From: Nocardia sp.
Lineage (GTDB): Bacteria; Actinomycetota; Actinomycetes; Mycobacteriales; Mycobacteriaceae
Length of the DNA: 38,483 nucleotides
Direction: 5' to 3'
NCBI GenBank assembly: GCA_017354515.1
Contig: JAFMQT010000001.1
Coordinates: 1-38,483, forward strand
Positions 1 through 10,259 of the stretch are shown piece after piece. The position numbers and the translations under genes were made by a program. The stretch's first letter is position 1. Every line of letters starts with the position of its first letter. Under the pieces are notes generated by a model, which was not told the DNA's origin, searched no databases, and saw only the letters and a list, made by a program, of their open reading frames with translations.

Positions 1-2227
<2,227 letters not shown>

Positions 2228-2504
2228 AGAGCGTCGGCCGGCGGGCCAGTCCTTTCCGGTGTTTTCCGGTATGTGCCTACTATGCGTCGGTGCCGGATCC
2301 GTAACGGCACCGACCGGGTCGCGCAGAACGGATGCGGACAAGCCACGTTACCGCGTACGGTCTACTCGAAACATCGCGCAGTTCGACAGCGTATGGATTT
2401 CAACAGGTAAACGGCCGGAGAACGAAAGTGGTTCCCGACCGGATCGGGCGATCACCTCCGTGGTGGTCGCCCACGTGGTCCAATCATGGCATGTACGACC
2501 TATT

Positions 2505-3458
2505 GTGAGCGACAACACAAGCGAACGCACAGGGGGTATGGACATCGTCGAGTTGAGGACACCCACGGCGATACTGCGGCACGGTAGTGGGCGAGTTCAA
2601 GTCCTGCGGCCGGGCACCGACGGCGAGCGCGTGCTCGACGTCCCGGTGTCGGACCTGCTCAAGGTCAAGCTGAACCGGCGTGGCGACGATGCCGTGGTGA
2701 TCGAGATCTATTCGCGCTATCCGAGCCCGGTGCTCACCGGCGTACCCGCCGACCGAACCCCGCTGCCGGTCCTGATCGCCGAACACGACGTACCGGCCGC
2801 CACGGTGATCGTCGAACGGATCAACGCCCAGATCCTGGCCACCCAGCGCATCGATATGTCCGCACCCGATCTGACCCCGCCGGCGCCGGTCTGGGGTAAA
2901 ACCGGCCCCACCCGGGCCGATGTGGACCGCGCGGTGCGCCGGATGGCGCCGCGCCGGGAGACTCGCTCCGCCACGGCCATACTCCACACGCTGGTCACCT
3001 CCGAGGAGTTCATGCTCGAGACGGCGCTGGTCGAGGCCGTTCCGCCGGCCGGACACGGCCGCGGACTGCTGGCTGTCACCACCGATCGGGTGCTGTTGCT
3101 GTCGGTCGGAACCACGCCCTGTTACGCCCGCGAAATTCCGGTAGCCGCGCTGATCAAGGCCGAATCCGGGCAACGCGAGGGCGTGGATTCGGGAGCCCGC
3201 ACGCTCACCATCACCGATGGAAATATGGAGCTGCGCTTCACCGGCGCCGATCTCGCCGATACCGATCGGATCGTCGGCGCGGTCAATTTCGCGGTGCAGC
3301 GGCAGGCCGCCGACGGCGCCGTCGCACCGCCGGATCCCGGTGTGGAACAGCTGTATGCGGACTGGGAGTTGCTCGTCGAGCGCCACTCACTGGGAATGGT
3401 CGACGATGCGCAGTTCCAGCGGTACGGCCGCGGAATTCTGCGTTCACTCCCGGACTGA
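2505..3458 (+). CDS. Hypothetical protein with PH-like domain and SHOCT-like C-terminal hairpin
   Basis: No named function is recognised. The protein is 317 residues if it starts at the GTG at 2505, or 306 from the ATG at 2538. The first half is beta-rich with a RHGSGRVQVLRPG stretch. The segment LLAVTTDRVLLLS with the strands after it (about residues 180-260) has the pattern of a bacterial PH-like (YokE/bPH) domain. The last ~35 residues, beginning VEQLYADWELLVERHSLG, form a short helical hairpin like the SHOCT and SHOCT-like tails that often follow PH-like domains in actinobacteria. No signal peptide or membrane segment is visible. A G-run directly before the ATG at 2538 is too close for an ideal ribosome site, so the start is uncertain. 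Divergent from ftsH across ~280 bp; no operon partner. Domain assignments are inference from strand and helix patterns. Confidence 0.8.
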   Translation: MSDNTSERTGGMDIVELRTPTAILRHGSGRVQVLRPGTDGERVLDVPVSDLLKVKLNRRGDDAVVIEIYSRYPSPVLTGVPADRTPLPVLIAEHDVPAATVIVERINAQILATQRIDMSAPDLTPPAPVWGKTGPTRADVDRAVRRMAPRRETRSATAILHTLVTSEEFMLETALVEAVPPAGHGRGLLAVTTDRVLLLSVGTTPCYAREIPVAALIKAESGQREGVDSGARTLTITDGNMELRFTGADLADTDRIVGAVNFAVQRQAADGAVAPPDPGVEQLYADWELLVERHSLGMVDDAQFQRYGRGILRSLPD

Positions 3459-3476
3459 TCCGCGACCTCACGCGGT

Positions 3477-3511
3477 CCGCGCGACATCGCGTAGCAATGC
3501 GAGCCGCGCGG
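3477..3511. terminator. GC-rich inverted repeat between convergent genes, possible terminator
   Basis: CCGCGCG at 3477-3483 is complementary to CGCGCGG at 3505-3511, with an inner CGC/GCG pair. It sits between the convergent ends of the PH-like gene and the DUF1266 gene. There is no U-run, so intrinsic termination is only plausible. Confidence 0.3.
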
Positions 3512-3535
3512 TGCCCCTCCGGTAGCCCTGCCGGG

Positions 3536-4375
3536 CTAGTCGCCCTGCAGGGCGATCCGCCGCCAGGGACTGGTCGGCCGCATCCACAACCGCACCAACT
3601 CCAGCCGCCGGTCGAGGCCCCCGGATTTGAGTTCGGCCAGATCCTCGCAGGCCTGCCAATAGGTCCAGCCGGCCAGGAAGGAATCGCCGAACTGGCGCCA
3701 GTTCCGGTAGCGCCGCTGCGCTTTGGGCAGGGCGCGCATCACATAATCCCAGGATAAATCCGCGTCCAGATAGCCGGCGGTGAAGGCCATCCGGGCCACC
3801 GCGACCACCCGGGCCAGATCCCAGGCCTGAATATCGGCCGGCAACGGATGCACCAGATGTCCGGTCAGCTCCAATTTGATGGCCTGGGACCAGATGTCGT
3901 AATCGCGGACCAACGCCTCCGGATTGTCCATCCCCCGAAACGCCCCGACCTGACGCAGGAATGCACGATGCCGATCCGCGCGCTCACCGAACCGGTCCCG
4001 CTCGGGCGAATTGACCCCCGCCATCACCAGCGGGTGCACCAGTGCGTACAGCGGTGAGTGCATCCCCTCGAGCAGCTGTTCCATCGAGGCGATCGCCTCG
4101 GCACCGTCGGTGATCCCCCAGGCGCCGGTCATGGTGTCGATGGCCAGTTCGCGCCGGTCACCCAGCGGATGTTCACGTTCGGGGCCCAGCAGCAGAGCGT
4201 CGTGAAAGGCGTCCCACCGGGAGGAATAGAACGCTCCCAGCGATAGCGCACGCAGCTCTTCATCCGAGACCTGGGCACCGGACCAGTGGTCGTCCTCGCG
4301 CTCATCCAGCTCCGGATAGGGGAAAGTGGTCAGGGTCGGCATGTCACGGACAGACATGCCCCGATTGTGTCGCAT
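3536..4375 (-). CDS. DUF1266 family protein
   Basis: 279 residues if started at the ATG at 4375; the in-frame ATGs at 4357 and 4342 are alternatives, and none has a clear ribosome site. The C-terminal half (about 170-255) carries the pattern known from DUF1266 proteins such as E. coli YbeR/YbeU: a block 'AWDLARVVAVARMAFTAGYL', then a second block with spaced Trp and aromatic residues ending near WTYWQACEDL. The N-terminal half includes GAWGI (about residue 87), which is also usual in this family. No signal peptide or membrane segment, so probably cytosolic. The molecular function of the family is unknown. Convergent with the upstream PH-like gene and divergent from the DUF2277 gene; no partner suggests a pathway. 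Confidence 0.85.
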   Translation of the reverse strand: MRHNRGMSVRDMPTLTTFPYPELDEREDDHWSGAQVSDEELRALSLGAFYSSRWDAFHDALLLGPEREHPLGDRRELAIDTMTGAWGITDGAEAIASMEQLLEGMHSPLYALVHPLVMAGVNSPERDRFGERADRHRAFLRQVGAFRGMDNPEALVRDYDIWSQAIKLELTGHLVHPLPADIQAWDLARVVAVARMAFTAGYLDADLSWDYVMRALPKAQRRYRNWRQFGDSFLAGWTYWQACEDLAELKSGGLDRRLELVRLWMRPTSPWRRIALQGD

Positions 4376-4482
4376 CTACGAGGTGCCGGTTCGATTATCG
4401 CCGAGGCCGTGTCGATCGCACTGCCGTGACACCGATTCTCGGCTTTGCTCCGCAGCACGGTCCCGAGGTCTACTCTCGGCGT

Positions 4483-4725
4483 ATGGCTGGCAACATCACC
4501 TTGCTGCGCGGACTCGAGCCGCGCGCTACCGATCAGGAAATCTTCGCTGCCGCACAGGAATACGTCCGCACCGTCGGTGGCCTGACAGGGCTGTCACACT
4601 CCACCAAGGCATCCTTCGACAAGGCCGTGGCAACGGTCGCCGAGGCGACCACCACTCTGCTCGCCGAACTCGGAGACCGCCCGGCCGCGGCGGCCGCTCC
4701 CCCGGTGCACGATCCGGTCGGATAG
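4483..4725 (+). CDS. DUF2277 family small protein
   Basis: An 80-residue protein. The start MAGNITLLRGLEPRAT matches the DUF2277 pattern (usually MCRNIxxLRxxEPPAT), followed by a helical region with a conserved spacing of small and basic residues (Y-V-R at 29-31, F-x-x-A-V about 45-50, LLAEL near 62). The frame is open further upstream, but the family start places the ATG at 4483. The usual Cys at position 2 is replaced by Ala, and the PPAT is PRAT here. The C-terminus is an Ala/Pro tail. The role of the family is unknown. Divergent from the DUF1266 gene, and about 120 bp before the aldehyde dehydrogenase on the same strand. Confidence 0.85.
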   Translation: MAGNITLLRGLEPRATDQEIFAAAQEYVRTVGGLTGLSHSTKASFDKAVATVAEATTTLLAELGDRPAAAAAPPVHDPVG

Positions 4726-4844
4726 TCCGTTTCCGGCGCATCTGTGACACGATCGTGGAGTGAGCCGCTTCACTAACTTCCGCATGTCGTGAAGCGCTGC
4801 ACACTGTCAATCGTTCGCAACGCGGCGCGCGTGGGAGATAGATC

Positions 4845-6446
4845 GTGACCAATACCGAATCCTCGTCCGGCGATACAGCATCGGACAAAGCAGCAGAACG
4901 CACATCGGCCTCCGCCGAGATCGAGATACACAACCCCGCGACCGGCGCTCTGGTGGGCACCGTTCCGGCCGAATCCGCCGAGGCGGTCGCCGCCAAGGTC
5001 CGCGAACTGCGTTTGTACCAGCCCGAATGGGAGGCCATCGGCCCGGACGGTCGCAAGGAATGGCTGCTGAAGCTGCAGGACTGGATCGTCGACAACACCG
5101 ACCATCTGGCCGATGTGCTGCAGTCCGAGACCGGTAAGGCCCGGGTCGACTCACTCATCGATCCGAGTTTCTCGGTGGATGTCATCGGCTACTACGCCCG
5201 CCGGGCCGGGAAGTTCCTCGCGGACGAGCACCCCTCGCCGCACAGCCCGCTGGCCCGGGTCAAGAAGCTGACCACGGTCTACCGGCCGTATCCGGTGGTC
5301 GGCGTGATCACGCCGTGGAACTTCCCGCTGGCCATGCCGGTCTTCGACGCGATTCCGGCGCTGGCCGCGGGCGCGGCGGTGGTCGTCAAACCCTCCGAGG
5401 TGACGCCGCTGGCGGCTCTGGAGCTGGCGCGTGGCTGGGCCGAGATCGGCGCTCCGCCGGTCTTCGCGGTGGTCACCGGGGCCGGCGAGACGGGAGCGGC
5501 GGTGGTCGACAACGTCGACTATGTGCAGTTCACCGGGTCCACCCGGACCGGCAAGGCGATCGCGGCCGCCTGCGCGGATCGGCTGATTCCCTGCAGTCTC
5601 GAGCTCGGCGGCAAGGATCCGGCCATCGTCCTCGCCGACGCCGATCTGGACCGCGCGGCACACGGAATCGCTTGGGGCGGACTGTTCAACGCCGGTCAGG
5701 TCTGCATTTCGATCGAGCGGGTCTACGTCGAGGAGTCGGTCTACGACACCTTCGTCGACAAACTGGCGGCCACCGTGGGCGAACTGCGTCAGGGCTCCGA
5801 GGGCCGGGAGCCGCGGTACGACGTCGGAGCCCTGGCCAACGACAACCAGAAGAACATCGTCTCCAGCCATGTCGAGGACGCGGTCGCCAAGGGCGCGAAG
5901 GCCGTCACCGGCGGTAAGGCCACCGGCGTGGGCACCTTCTACCAGCCGACCGTGCTCGCCGATGTCGATCACAGCATGACCTGTATGACCGAGGAGACCT
6001 TCGGCCCGACCATCCCGGTGATGAAGGTCGCCGACGAGGAGGAGGCCGTCCGGCTGGCCAACGACTCGATATACGGCCTGTCGGCCACCGTCTGGACCGG
6101 CGACAAGAGTCGTGGTGAGAAGATCGCCCGCAGGCTGAATGCCGGTGCGGTCAACATCAACGATGTGATGGCGAATATGTCCAGTTTCGCCCTGCCGATG
6201 GGGGGCTGGAATCAGTCCGGGATCGGCTCGCGCTGGGGCGGTGCCGAGGGCGTCCGCAAGTACTGCCGCAAACAGGCGATCACCACGCCCGCACTGCCCA
6301 CTCAGGAGAAGGAGCTGATCTGGTATCCGTACGAAACGGGCAAGATCGGCTTCTCCTTGGCGGCGATGCGCGCGGCGGGTGCGCGCGGACTGCGCCGCCT
6401 GGGCATCAGGGATGTGCTGAACTCAGTGGGAGGTAAGCGGAAATGA
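4845..6446 (+). CDS. NAD(P)+-dependent aldehyde dehydrogenase, succinate-semialdehyde dehydrogenase-like
   Basis: Oxidises an aldehyde to the carboxylate with NAD(P)+. The protein is 533 residues, slightly longer than the usual ~500 because of an N-terminal Ser/Thr/Ala-rich extension (1-25) and a basic C-terminal tail after the ALDH fold. Visible motifs: TPWNFPL (about 154-160), the cofactor-loop segment VVKPSEVTPLA, FTGSTRTGK, the general-base Glu253 in LELGGKDP, the catalytic Cys287 in GQVCIS, and EETFGP. The GTG start at 4845 follows GGGAG at 4833-4837. It overlaps the next SDR gene by ATGA, so the two are translationally coupled. The tail 'LAAMRAAGARGLRRLGI' may be amphipathic. The substrate cannot be read from sequence; coupling with an SDR suggests a two-step alcohol-to-acid or aldehyde pathway (inference). 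Confidence 0.93.
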   Translation: MTNTESSSGDTASDKAAERTSASAEIEIHNPATGALVGTVPAESAEAVAAKVRELRLYQPEWEAIGPDGRKEWLLKLQDWIVDNTDHLADVLQSETGKARVDSLIDPSFSVDVIGYYARRAGKFLADEHPSPHSPLARVKKLTTVYRPYPVVGVITPWNFPLAMPVFDAIPALAAGAAVVVKPSEVTPLAALELARGWAEIGAPPVFAVVTGAGETGAAVVDNVDYVQFTGSTRTGKAIAAACADRLIPCSLELGGKDPAIVLADADLDRAAHGIAWGGLFNAGQVCISIERVYVEESVYDTFVDKLAATVGELRQGSEGREPRYDVGALANDNQKNIVSSHVEDAVAKGAKAVTGGKATGVGTFYQPTVLADVDHSMTCMTEETFGPTIPVMKVADEEEAVRLANDSIYGLSATVWTGDKSRGEKIARRLNAGAVNINDVMANMSSFALPMGGWNQSGIGSRWGGAEGVRKYCRKQAITTPALPTQEKELIWYPYETGKIGFSLAAMRAAGARGLRRLGIRDVLNSVGGKRK

Positions 6447-7279
6447 CCGAGTACGCCAAGATCAACGGCAAGGTCGTTGTCATCACCGGTGGCGCGCGCG
6501 GTATCGGCTTGGCGACCGCGACCCGGTTGCAGGCGCTGGGCGCCAAGATCGCCATCGGCGATATCGATGAGACGACGGTCAAACAGTCCGGCACCGACCA
6601 CGACTTCGACTATTACGGCGCGCTGGATGTCACCGATGAGCAGGCCTTCGGCGCCTTCCTGGACGAAGTCGAACGACAGCTGGGCCCGATCGATGTGCTG
6701 GTCAACAATGCCGGAATCATGCCGACCGGCAAGCTGATCGATGAACCCGACGCGCTGACCCGCAAGATCATCGATATCAATATCTACGGCGTGATCATCG
6801 GCACCAAGCTGGCACTGGCGCGGATGCTGCCGCGCAGCAGCGGGCACATCATCAATATCGCCTCCCTAGCGGGTGAATCCCATATCCCCGGACTGGCGAC
6901 CTACAACGCCACCAAACACGCGGTGCTCGGTTTCACCGATACCGTGCGCGAGGAGTATCGCGGCAGCGGTGTCGAGCTCTCGTCGGTGCTGCCCACGCTG
7001 ACCAATACCGAACTCGGATCCGGGGTCACGGCCCCGAAGGTGATGCGGGCGGCCGAACCGGAGGAAATCGCCGAGGCGATCGCCAAACTGCTGGTCGCGC
7101 CCAAGGCGAAGGTTCGCGTGACGGCCGTCGCGGGCGCCATCTCGCAATTCTTCGGCCTGCTGCCGCAATCACTCGCGGATGCGATCGGCCGGTCGATGGG
7201 CTCGGGGGAGGCCTTCCTCGGCGCGGTGGACGCCGACCAGCGCAAGGCGTACGAGAAGCGGGTCCGCGGCTCGCAGTAG
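6443..7279 (+). CDS. Short-chain dehydrogenase/reductase (SDR)
   Basis: A classical SDR of 278 residues with NAD(P)-binding TGGARGIG at 15-22, VNNAGIM near 88-94, and the catalytic Tyr154-x-x-x-Lys158 (YNATK) preceded by the serine in NIASLAGES. The ATG lies inside the stop of the upstream aldehyde dehydrogenase (ATGA, 4-nt overlap). Such pairs usually act on the same substrate family. The C-terminal ~60 residues extend beyond the basic Rossmann fold with helical content (FFGLLPQSLADAIGRSMG), resembling SDRs of the mycobacterial group that act on lipid or sterol-like alcohols. The exact substrate is unknown. Confidence 0.92.
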   Translation: MTEYAKINGKVVVITGGARGIGLATATRLQALGAKIAIGDIDETTVKQSGTDHDFDYYGALDVTDEQAFGAFLDEVERQLGPIDVLVNNAGIMPTGKLIDEPDALTRKIIDINIYGVIIGTKLALARMLPRSSGHIINIASLAGESHIPGLATYNATKHAVLGFTDTVREEYRGSGVELSSVLPTLTNTELGSGVTAPKVMRAAEPEEIAEAIAKLLVAPKAKVRVTAVAGAISQFFGLLPQSLADAIGRSMGSGEAFLGAVDADQRKAYEKRVRGSQ

Positions 7280-7282
7280 CGG

Positions 7283-7351
7283 CTTCGAACGGGAAGGCGG
7301 CTTGGAGCGGGAGGGGGCTTCGAGCAGGAGGGGGCTTCGAGCAGGAGTCAG
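7283..7351 (+). repeat. Four imperfect tandem copies of a 17-bp unit
   Basis: Directly after the SDR stop: units start at 7283, 7301, 7318 and 7335. The consensus is about CTTCGAGCAGGAGGGGG; the first copy is 18 bp and the last ends in AGTCAG. They lie between the convergent SDR and LysR genes. They could form part of a 3' UTR or be a replication-slippage product; no function is shown. Confidence 0.8.
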
Positions 7352-7400
7352 CACAGCACCCGGCCGCGGGCCCCTCGTGGGCACCGCGGTCGGCGTGTGT

Positions 7401-8276
7401 TCACACCTCGGCCAGCGTGAAGCCGCCGGCCACAACACGATTGGCGAAGTCGAGAATGATCGGCCGATCGTCATCGGCCCGCCAGACCATCGCCAGCTCA
7501 CACGGTGGCAGTCCGGTGACCGGTCGGGCGGTCAGGCCGGGCCAGCGGTACATCGGCACATTGTTCTCGGCCAGCAGGCAGATGCCGAGCCCCAGGCTGA
7601 CCGCCTCGAGTCGTTCCTCCGCGGTGGCGGCCTCGGCGCCGACCTTGGCCTGACGGCCCCCGCGACCGTCGTTACCCAGCCAGAATTCGCGCGCCGCACC
7701 CGCCTCCGGCGGCATCGCGATGAAGGTGTCGTCGAGCAGTTCGGTGAAATCGATGCTGTCCTTGCCGGCCAGCCGATGATTCTCCGGCAGCAGCACCCAT
7801 CGCCCCTCGGTCCGCAGTACCTGCCACCGATAGCGGCCGGTATCGGGGACCGGCAACCACATCAGCGACAGATCCGCCTGCCGACCGGCCAGTCCACTGG
7901 ACGGATCGGCCCAGGAGGCCGAATGCAGCGCCAGCCGATGTCCGCTGGCGCTCTCGAGTTCACCGAGCAGACCGCGGCCGATCGAACTCTGGATCCCCAC
8001 CCGCAGCACCTCGCCGGCCTCCTGCAGGGCCACATTGGTGACCTCCCACAGGTCGAGGATTCGGCGGGCGCCCTCGAGCAGTTCCTTACCGGCGACGGTC
8101 AGAGCCACACTGCGCTGGTTACGATCGAACAGGACTACATCGAGCTGACGTTCGAGCTGCCGGATCTGCCGGGACAGCGTGGGCTGTGCGATATGCAGCC
8201 GCTGAGCGGCGTTGGTGAAATGCAGTTCTTCAGCGACGGCGACGAAGTACCGCAGGTCGCGCAAATGCGGGTCCAT
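7401..8276 (-). CDS. LysR-type transcriptional regulator
   Basis: 291 residues. The N-terminal winged helix-turn-helix is typical of LysR (residues 4-65): DLRYFVAVAEELHF, AAQRLHIAQPTLSRQIRQLE, LFDR and LTVAGKELL. A periplasmic-binding-like effector domain follows (about 90-290). It is convergent with the ALDH/SDR operon, so it does not share a divergent promoter with it; whether it controls that operon is open. The start at the ATG 8276 fits the family (HTH begins within 5 residues). The upstream region is unusually long and AT-richer. The effector is not predictable. Confidence 0.94.
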   Translation of the reverse strand: MDPHLRDLRYFVAVAEELHFTNAAQRLHIAQPTLSRQIRQLERQLDVVLFDRNQRSVALTVAGKELLEGARRILDLWEVTNVALQEAGEVLRVGIQSSIGRGLLGELESASGHRLALHSASWADPSSGLAGRQADLSLMWLPVPDTGRYRWQVLRTEGRWVLLPENHRLAGKDSIDFTELLDDTFIAMPPEAGAAREFWLGNDGRGGRQAKVGAEAATAEERLEAVSLGLGICLLAENNVPMYRWPGLTARPVTGLPPCELAMVWRADDDRPIILDFANRVVAGGFTLAEV

Positions 8277-8647
8277 AGCACCTTGCTATCAGAATCAGGT
8301 TTCGGGCATTCGATTGTTTCAGATCTTACGGTCCGGATTAAAGCTCATAAACAGCCGAACGGTTTGTTACCGACAGCATAGAGCCCGAACATAAGACCAG
8401 CACACCCACCCTGGCCAATCCGCGGCGAACCGCGGTATCGGGTGCCCAAATATCACCGCACAGCAACTACTACCAGCGAAAATAGCTTGATCATATGGTT
8501 AGCACAGACCGCGCACAGCCCGGAAACAGCCACCCTTAGAAAGCATCGGCAATCACAATGCGATCGAATACGCTGGGAACATGATCAAACAGTGATCTTC
8601 GTCATATAATAGCGGTTTTCAGCCACTGCCGCGCTCATCCGCCCTGC
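8277..8647. other. Gene-free, AT-richer intergenic stretch
   Basis: 371 bp between the LysR start and the hpt stop with no convincing coding frame. Base composition is visibly less GC-rich than the neighbours. It holds a CCGCGG-CGAA-CCGCGG hairpin at 8420-8435 and a TATAAT hexamer at 8605-8610 with nearby TGATCA-like elements. Part must contain the LysR promoter. No tRNA or known RNA fold was recognised. Confidence 0.5.
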
Positions 8648-9202
8648 TCAGGGCGTGTAAACGCGCGGATCCAGGGTTCCGATATACGGCAGGTCCCGAT
8701 AGCGCTCGGCGTAGTCCAGACCGTATCCGACGACGAATTCGTTCGGGATATCGAATCCGACGTGCGCCACCTCCAGCGAGGTGCGGGCCGCATCGGGTTT
8801 GCGCAGCAACGTCACCACCTCGAGCGAGGCCGGGTTGCGGGTGGACAGATTGCGCATCAACCACGACAGTGTCAGCCCCGAGTCGATGATGTCCTCCACG
8901 ATCAGCACATTGCGCCCGGCGATGTCCTTGTCCAGATCCTTCAGGATCCGGACCACACCCGAGGACGAGGTGGACGACCCGTAGGAGGAGACCGCCATGA
9001 ACTCCATCTGGGTGGGGATGGGCAGCGCCCGGGCCAGATCGGTCATGAAGAAGATCGCACCCTTGAGCACGCCGACCAGCAGCAGATCCCCTTCGGGGGC
9101 GTCGGCGGAATACCGCTTGGCGATCAGCTCCGCCAATTCGTCGACCTTGGTGCGGATCTGTTCCTCGGTAATCAGCACCGACGCTATGTCGTCCCCGTAC
9201 AC
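8648..9202 (-). CDS. hpt: Hypoxanthine-guanine phosphoribosyltransferase
   Basis: Purine salvage enzyme that joins hypoxanthine or guanine to PRPP to give IMP or GMP. The 184-residue length is typical. The PRPP-binding motif VLIVEDIIDSGLTL is at residues 99-112, the flexible-loop region SSYGSSTSSSG at about 72-82, and the purine-contact region FVVGYGLDYAERYR near the C-terminus. The GTG start at 9202 is preceded by GAAGGGA at suitable spacing. It follows tilS with a gap of about 19 bp on the same strand, the same order (tilS then hpt) as in mycobacteria, so co-transcription is likely. Confidence 0.97.
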   Translation of the reverse strand: MYGDDIASVLITEEQIRTKVDELAELIAKRYSADAPEGDLLLVGVLKGAIFFMTDLARALPIPTQMEFMAVSSYGSSTSSSGVVRILKDLDKDIAGRNVLIVEDIIDSGLTLSWLMRNLSTRNPASLEVVTLLRKPDAARTSLEVAHVGFDIPNEFVVGYGLDYAERYRDLPYIGTLDPRVYTP

Positions 9203-9221
9203 GCACTTTCCCTTCGGGTGG

Positions 9222-10259
9222 TTATCGTGTGAACGCCAGTGTCAGAGTGCCATGTTCGCGCCCGGCCACCAACCTCGTCCCCGGTCCGCCGCCGCCGACC
9301 GCGACCCCGCCCTGACCGCGCCAATCGGTGATGAGAGCCTCCACGGCACGTAAGTGCTTATCGGTCAAGCCTTTTGCGCCGCCCTCCAGAAGCCAGGCGC
9401 GCAGCACCCGACGGCGAATCGCGGGCGGGGCCGTGACCAACGGCTCGATCGTCAACTCGGTGCCGTCCCGGGCATCGGCCAGCAACTGCCCGGCCACGAT
9501 GTCCAATGCCGCACCGTCCTCGCGGAGCTGCTGAGCCGTGCGAGCCAGCGCGGGCGCCACACCGCCGCCCAGAATCTCCTCGAGCAGTGGCAGCGCCTCC
9601 GATCGCAACCGGACCCGGGTGAATTCCGGTGAGCTGTTGTGCGGATCCTCATGTGGCCGCAAGTCCAGATCGGCACACAGTTGTCTGGTGGTGGCGCGGC
9701 GGACCCGCAGCAGCGGCCGCCCCCACGGCGGGGTGTATTCGGCCATTCCCGCGATCGATCGCGGACCCGAACCCCGCGCCAAACCGAGCAGCACGGTTTC
9801 GGCCTGATCATCGAGGGTGTGCGCGATCAACACCGGTGAACCCTCGCGAGCCCGTTCGAGGGCCTGGTAGCGGGCCGTCCGGGCCGCCGCCTCGAGCCCT
9901 CCGGAACCGGTGACCGAGACCGGCAGAATCCGGGCGGTTCGACAGCCCAGGGCCCGTGCGCGCGCGGCGGCCTCAGCGGCCACCTCGGCCGACCCGGACT
10001 GCAGACCGTGATCGACGATCAGCGCATCGACCGCCTCGGCTTCCACGGCCGCGGCCGCGGTCAGGGCCAATGAATCCGCACCCCCCGACAGCGCGACCGC
10101 CACCGCCGCCCCACGATGGTGCCGGGTGAGCCAACCGCGCACCGCATGCCGCAATTCCAAGGCCGCACCGGTCTCCGGCAGACACCCCGGCGTTGCCCCC
10201 GTGCGCCCGTGCGCAGCCCCCACGGCCGGCGAATCCGTTTGGCGGCCTGGTGAATTCAC
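9222..10259 (-). CDS. tilS: tRNA(Ile)-lysidine synthetase
   Basis: Modifies C34 of the CAU anticodon of tRNA-Ile2 to lysidine using ATP and lysine, so that AUA is read as Ile. The protein is 345 residues from the GTG at 10259. The PP-loop motif SGGADS is at residues 58-63, with HTLDDQAET and an LLRVRR segment further on, all usual in TilS. The length fits the short actinobacterial form without a long C-terminal extension. The frame is open to 10280, but the GTG at 10259 overlaps the stop of the upstream metalloprotease by GTGA, which supports this start and translational coupling. Confidence 0.94.
   Translation of the reverse strand: MNSPGRQTDSPAVGAAHGRTGATPGCLPETGAALELRHAVRGWLTRHHRGAAVAVALSGGADSLALTAAAAVEAEAVDALIVDHGLQSGSAEVAAEAAARARALGCRTARILPVSVTGSGGLEAAARTARYQALERAREGSPVLIAHTLDDQAETVLLGLARGSGPRSIAGMAEYTPPWGRPLLRVRRATTRQLCADLDLRPHEDPHNSSPEFTRVRLRSEALPLLEEILGGGVAPALARTAQQLREDGAALDIVAGQLLADARDGTELTIEPLVTAPPAIRRRVLRAWLLEGGAKGLTDKHLRAVEALITDWRGQGGVAVGGGGPGTRLVAGREHGTLTLAFTR

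Noticed and set aside
3541..3554. CGCCCTGCAGGGCG palindrome as a terminator
   Set aside because: Lies inside the 3' coding end of the DUF1266 gene and is short.
5151..5972. Minus-strand 273-codon frame over the aldehyde dehydrogenase
   Set aside because: Antisense shadow; the plus strand carries all catalytic motifs of an aldehyde dehydrogenase.
8582..8610. TATAAT with an upstream TGATCA-type box as a plus-strand promoter
   Set aside because: No plus-strand gene or RNA follows, and the spacing and -35 match are poor; kept only as a remark on the gap.
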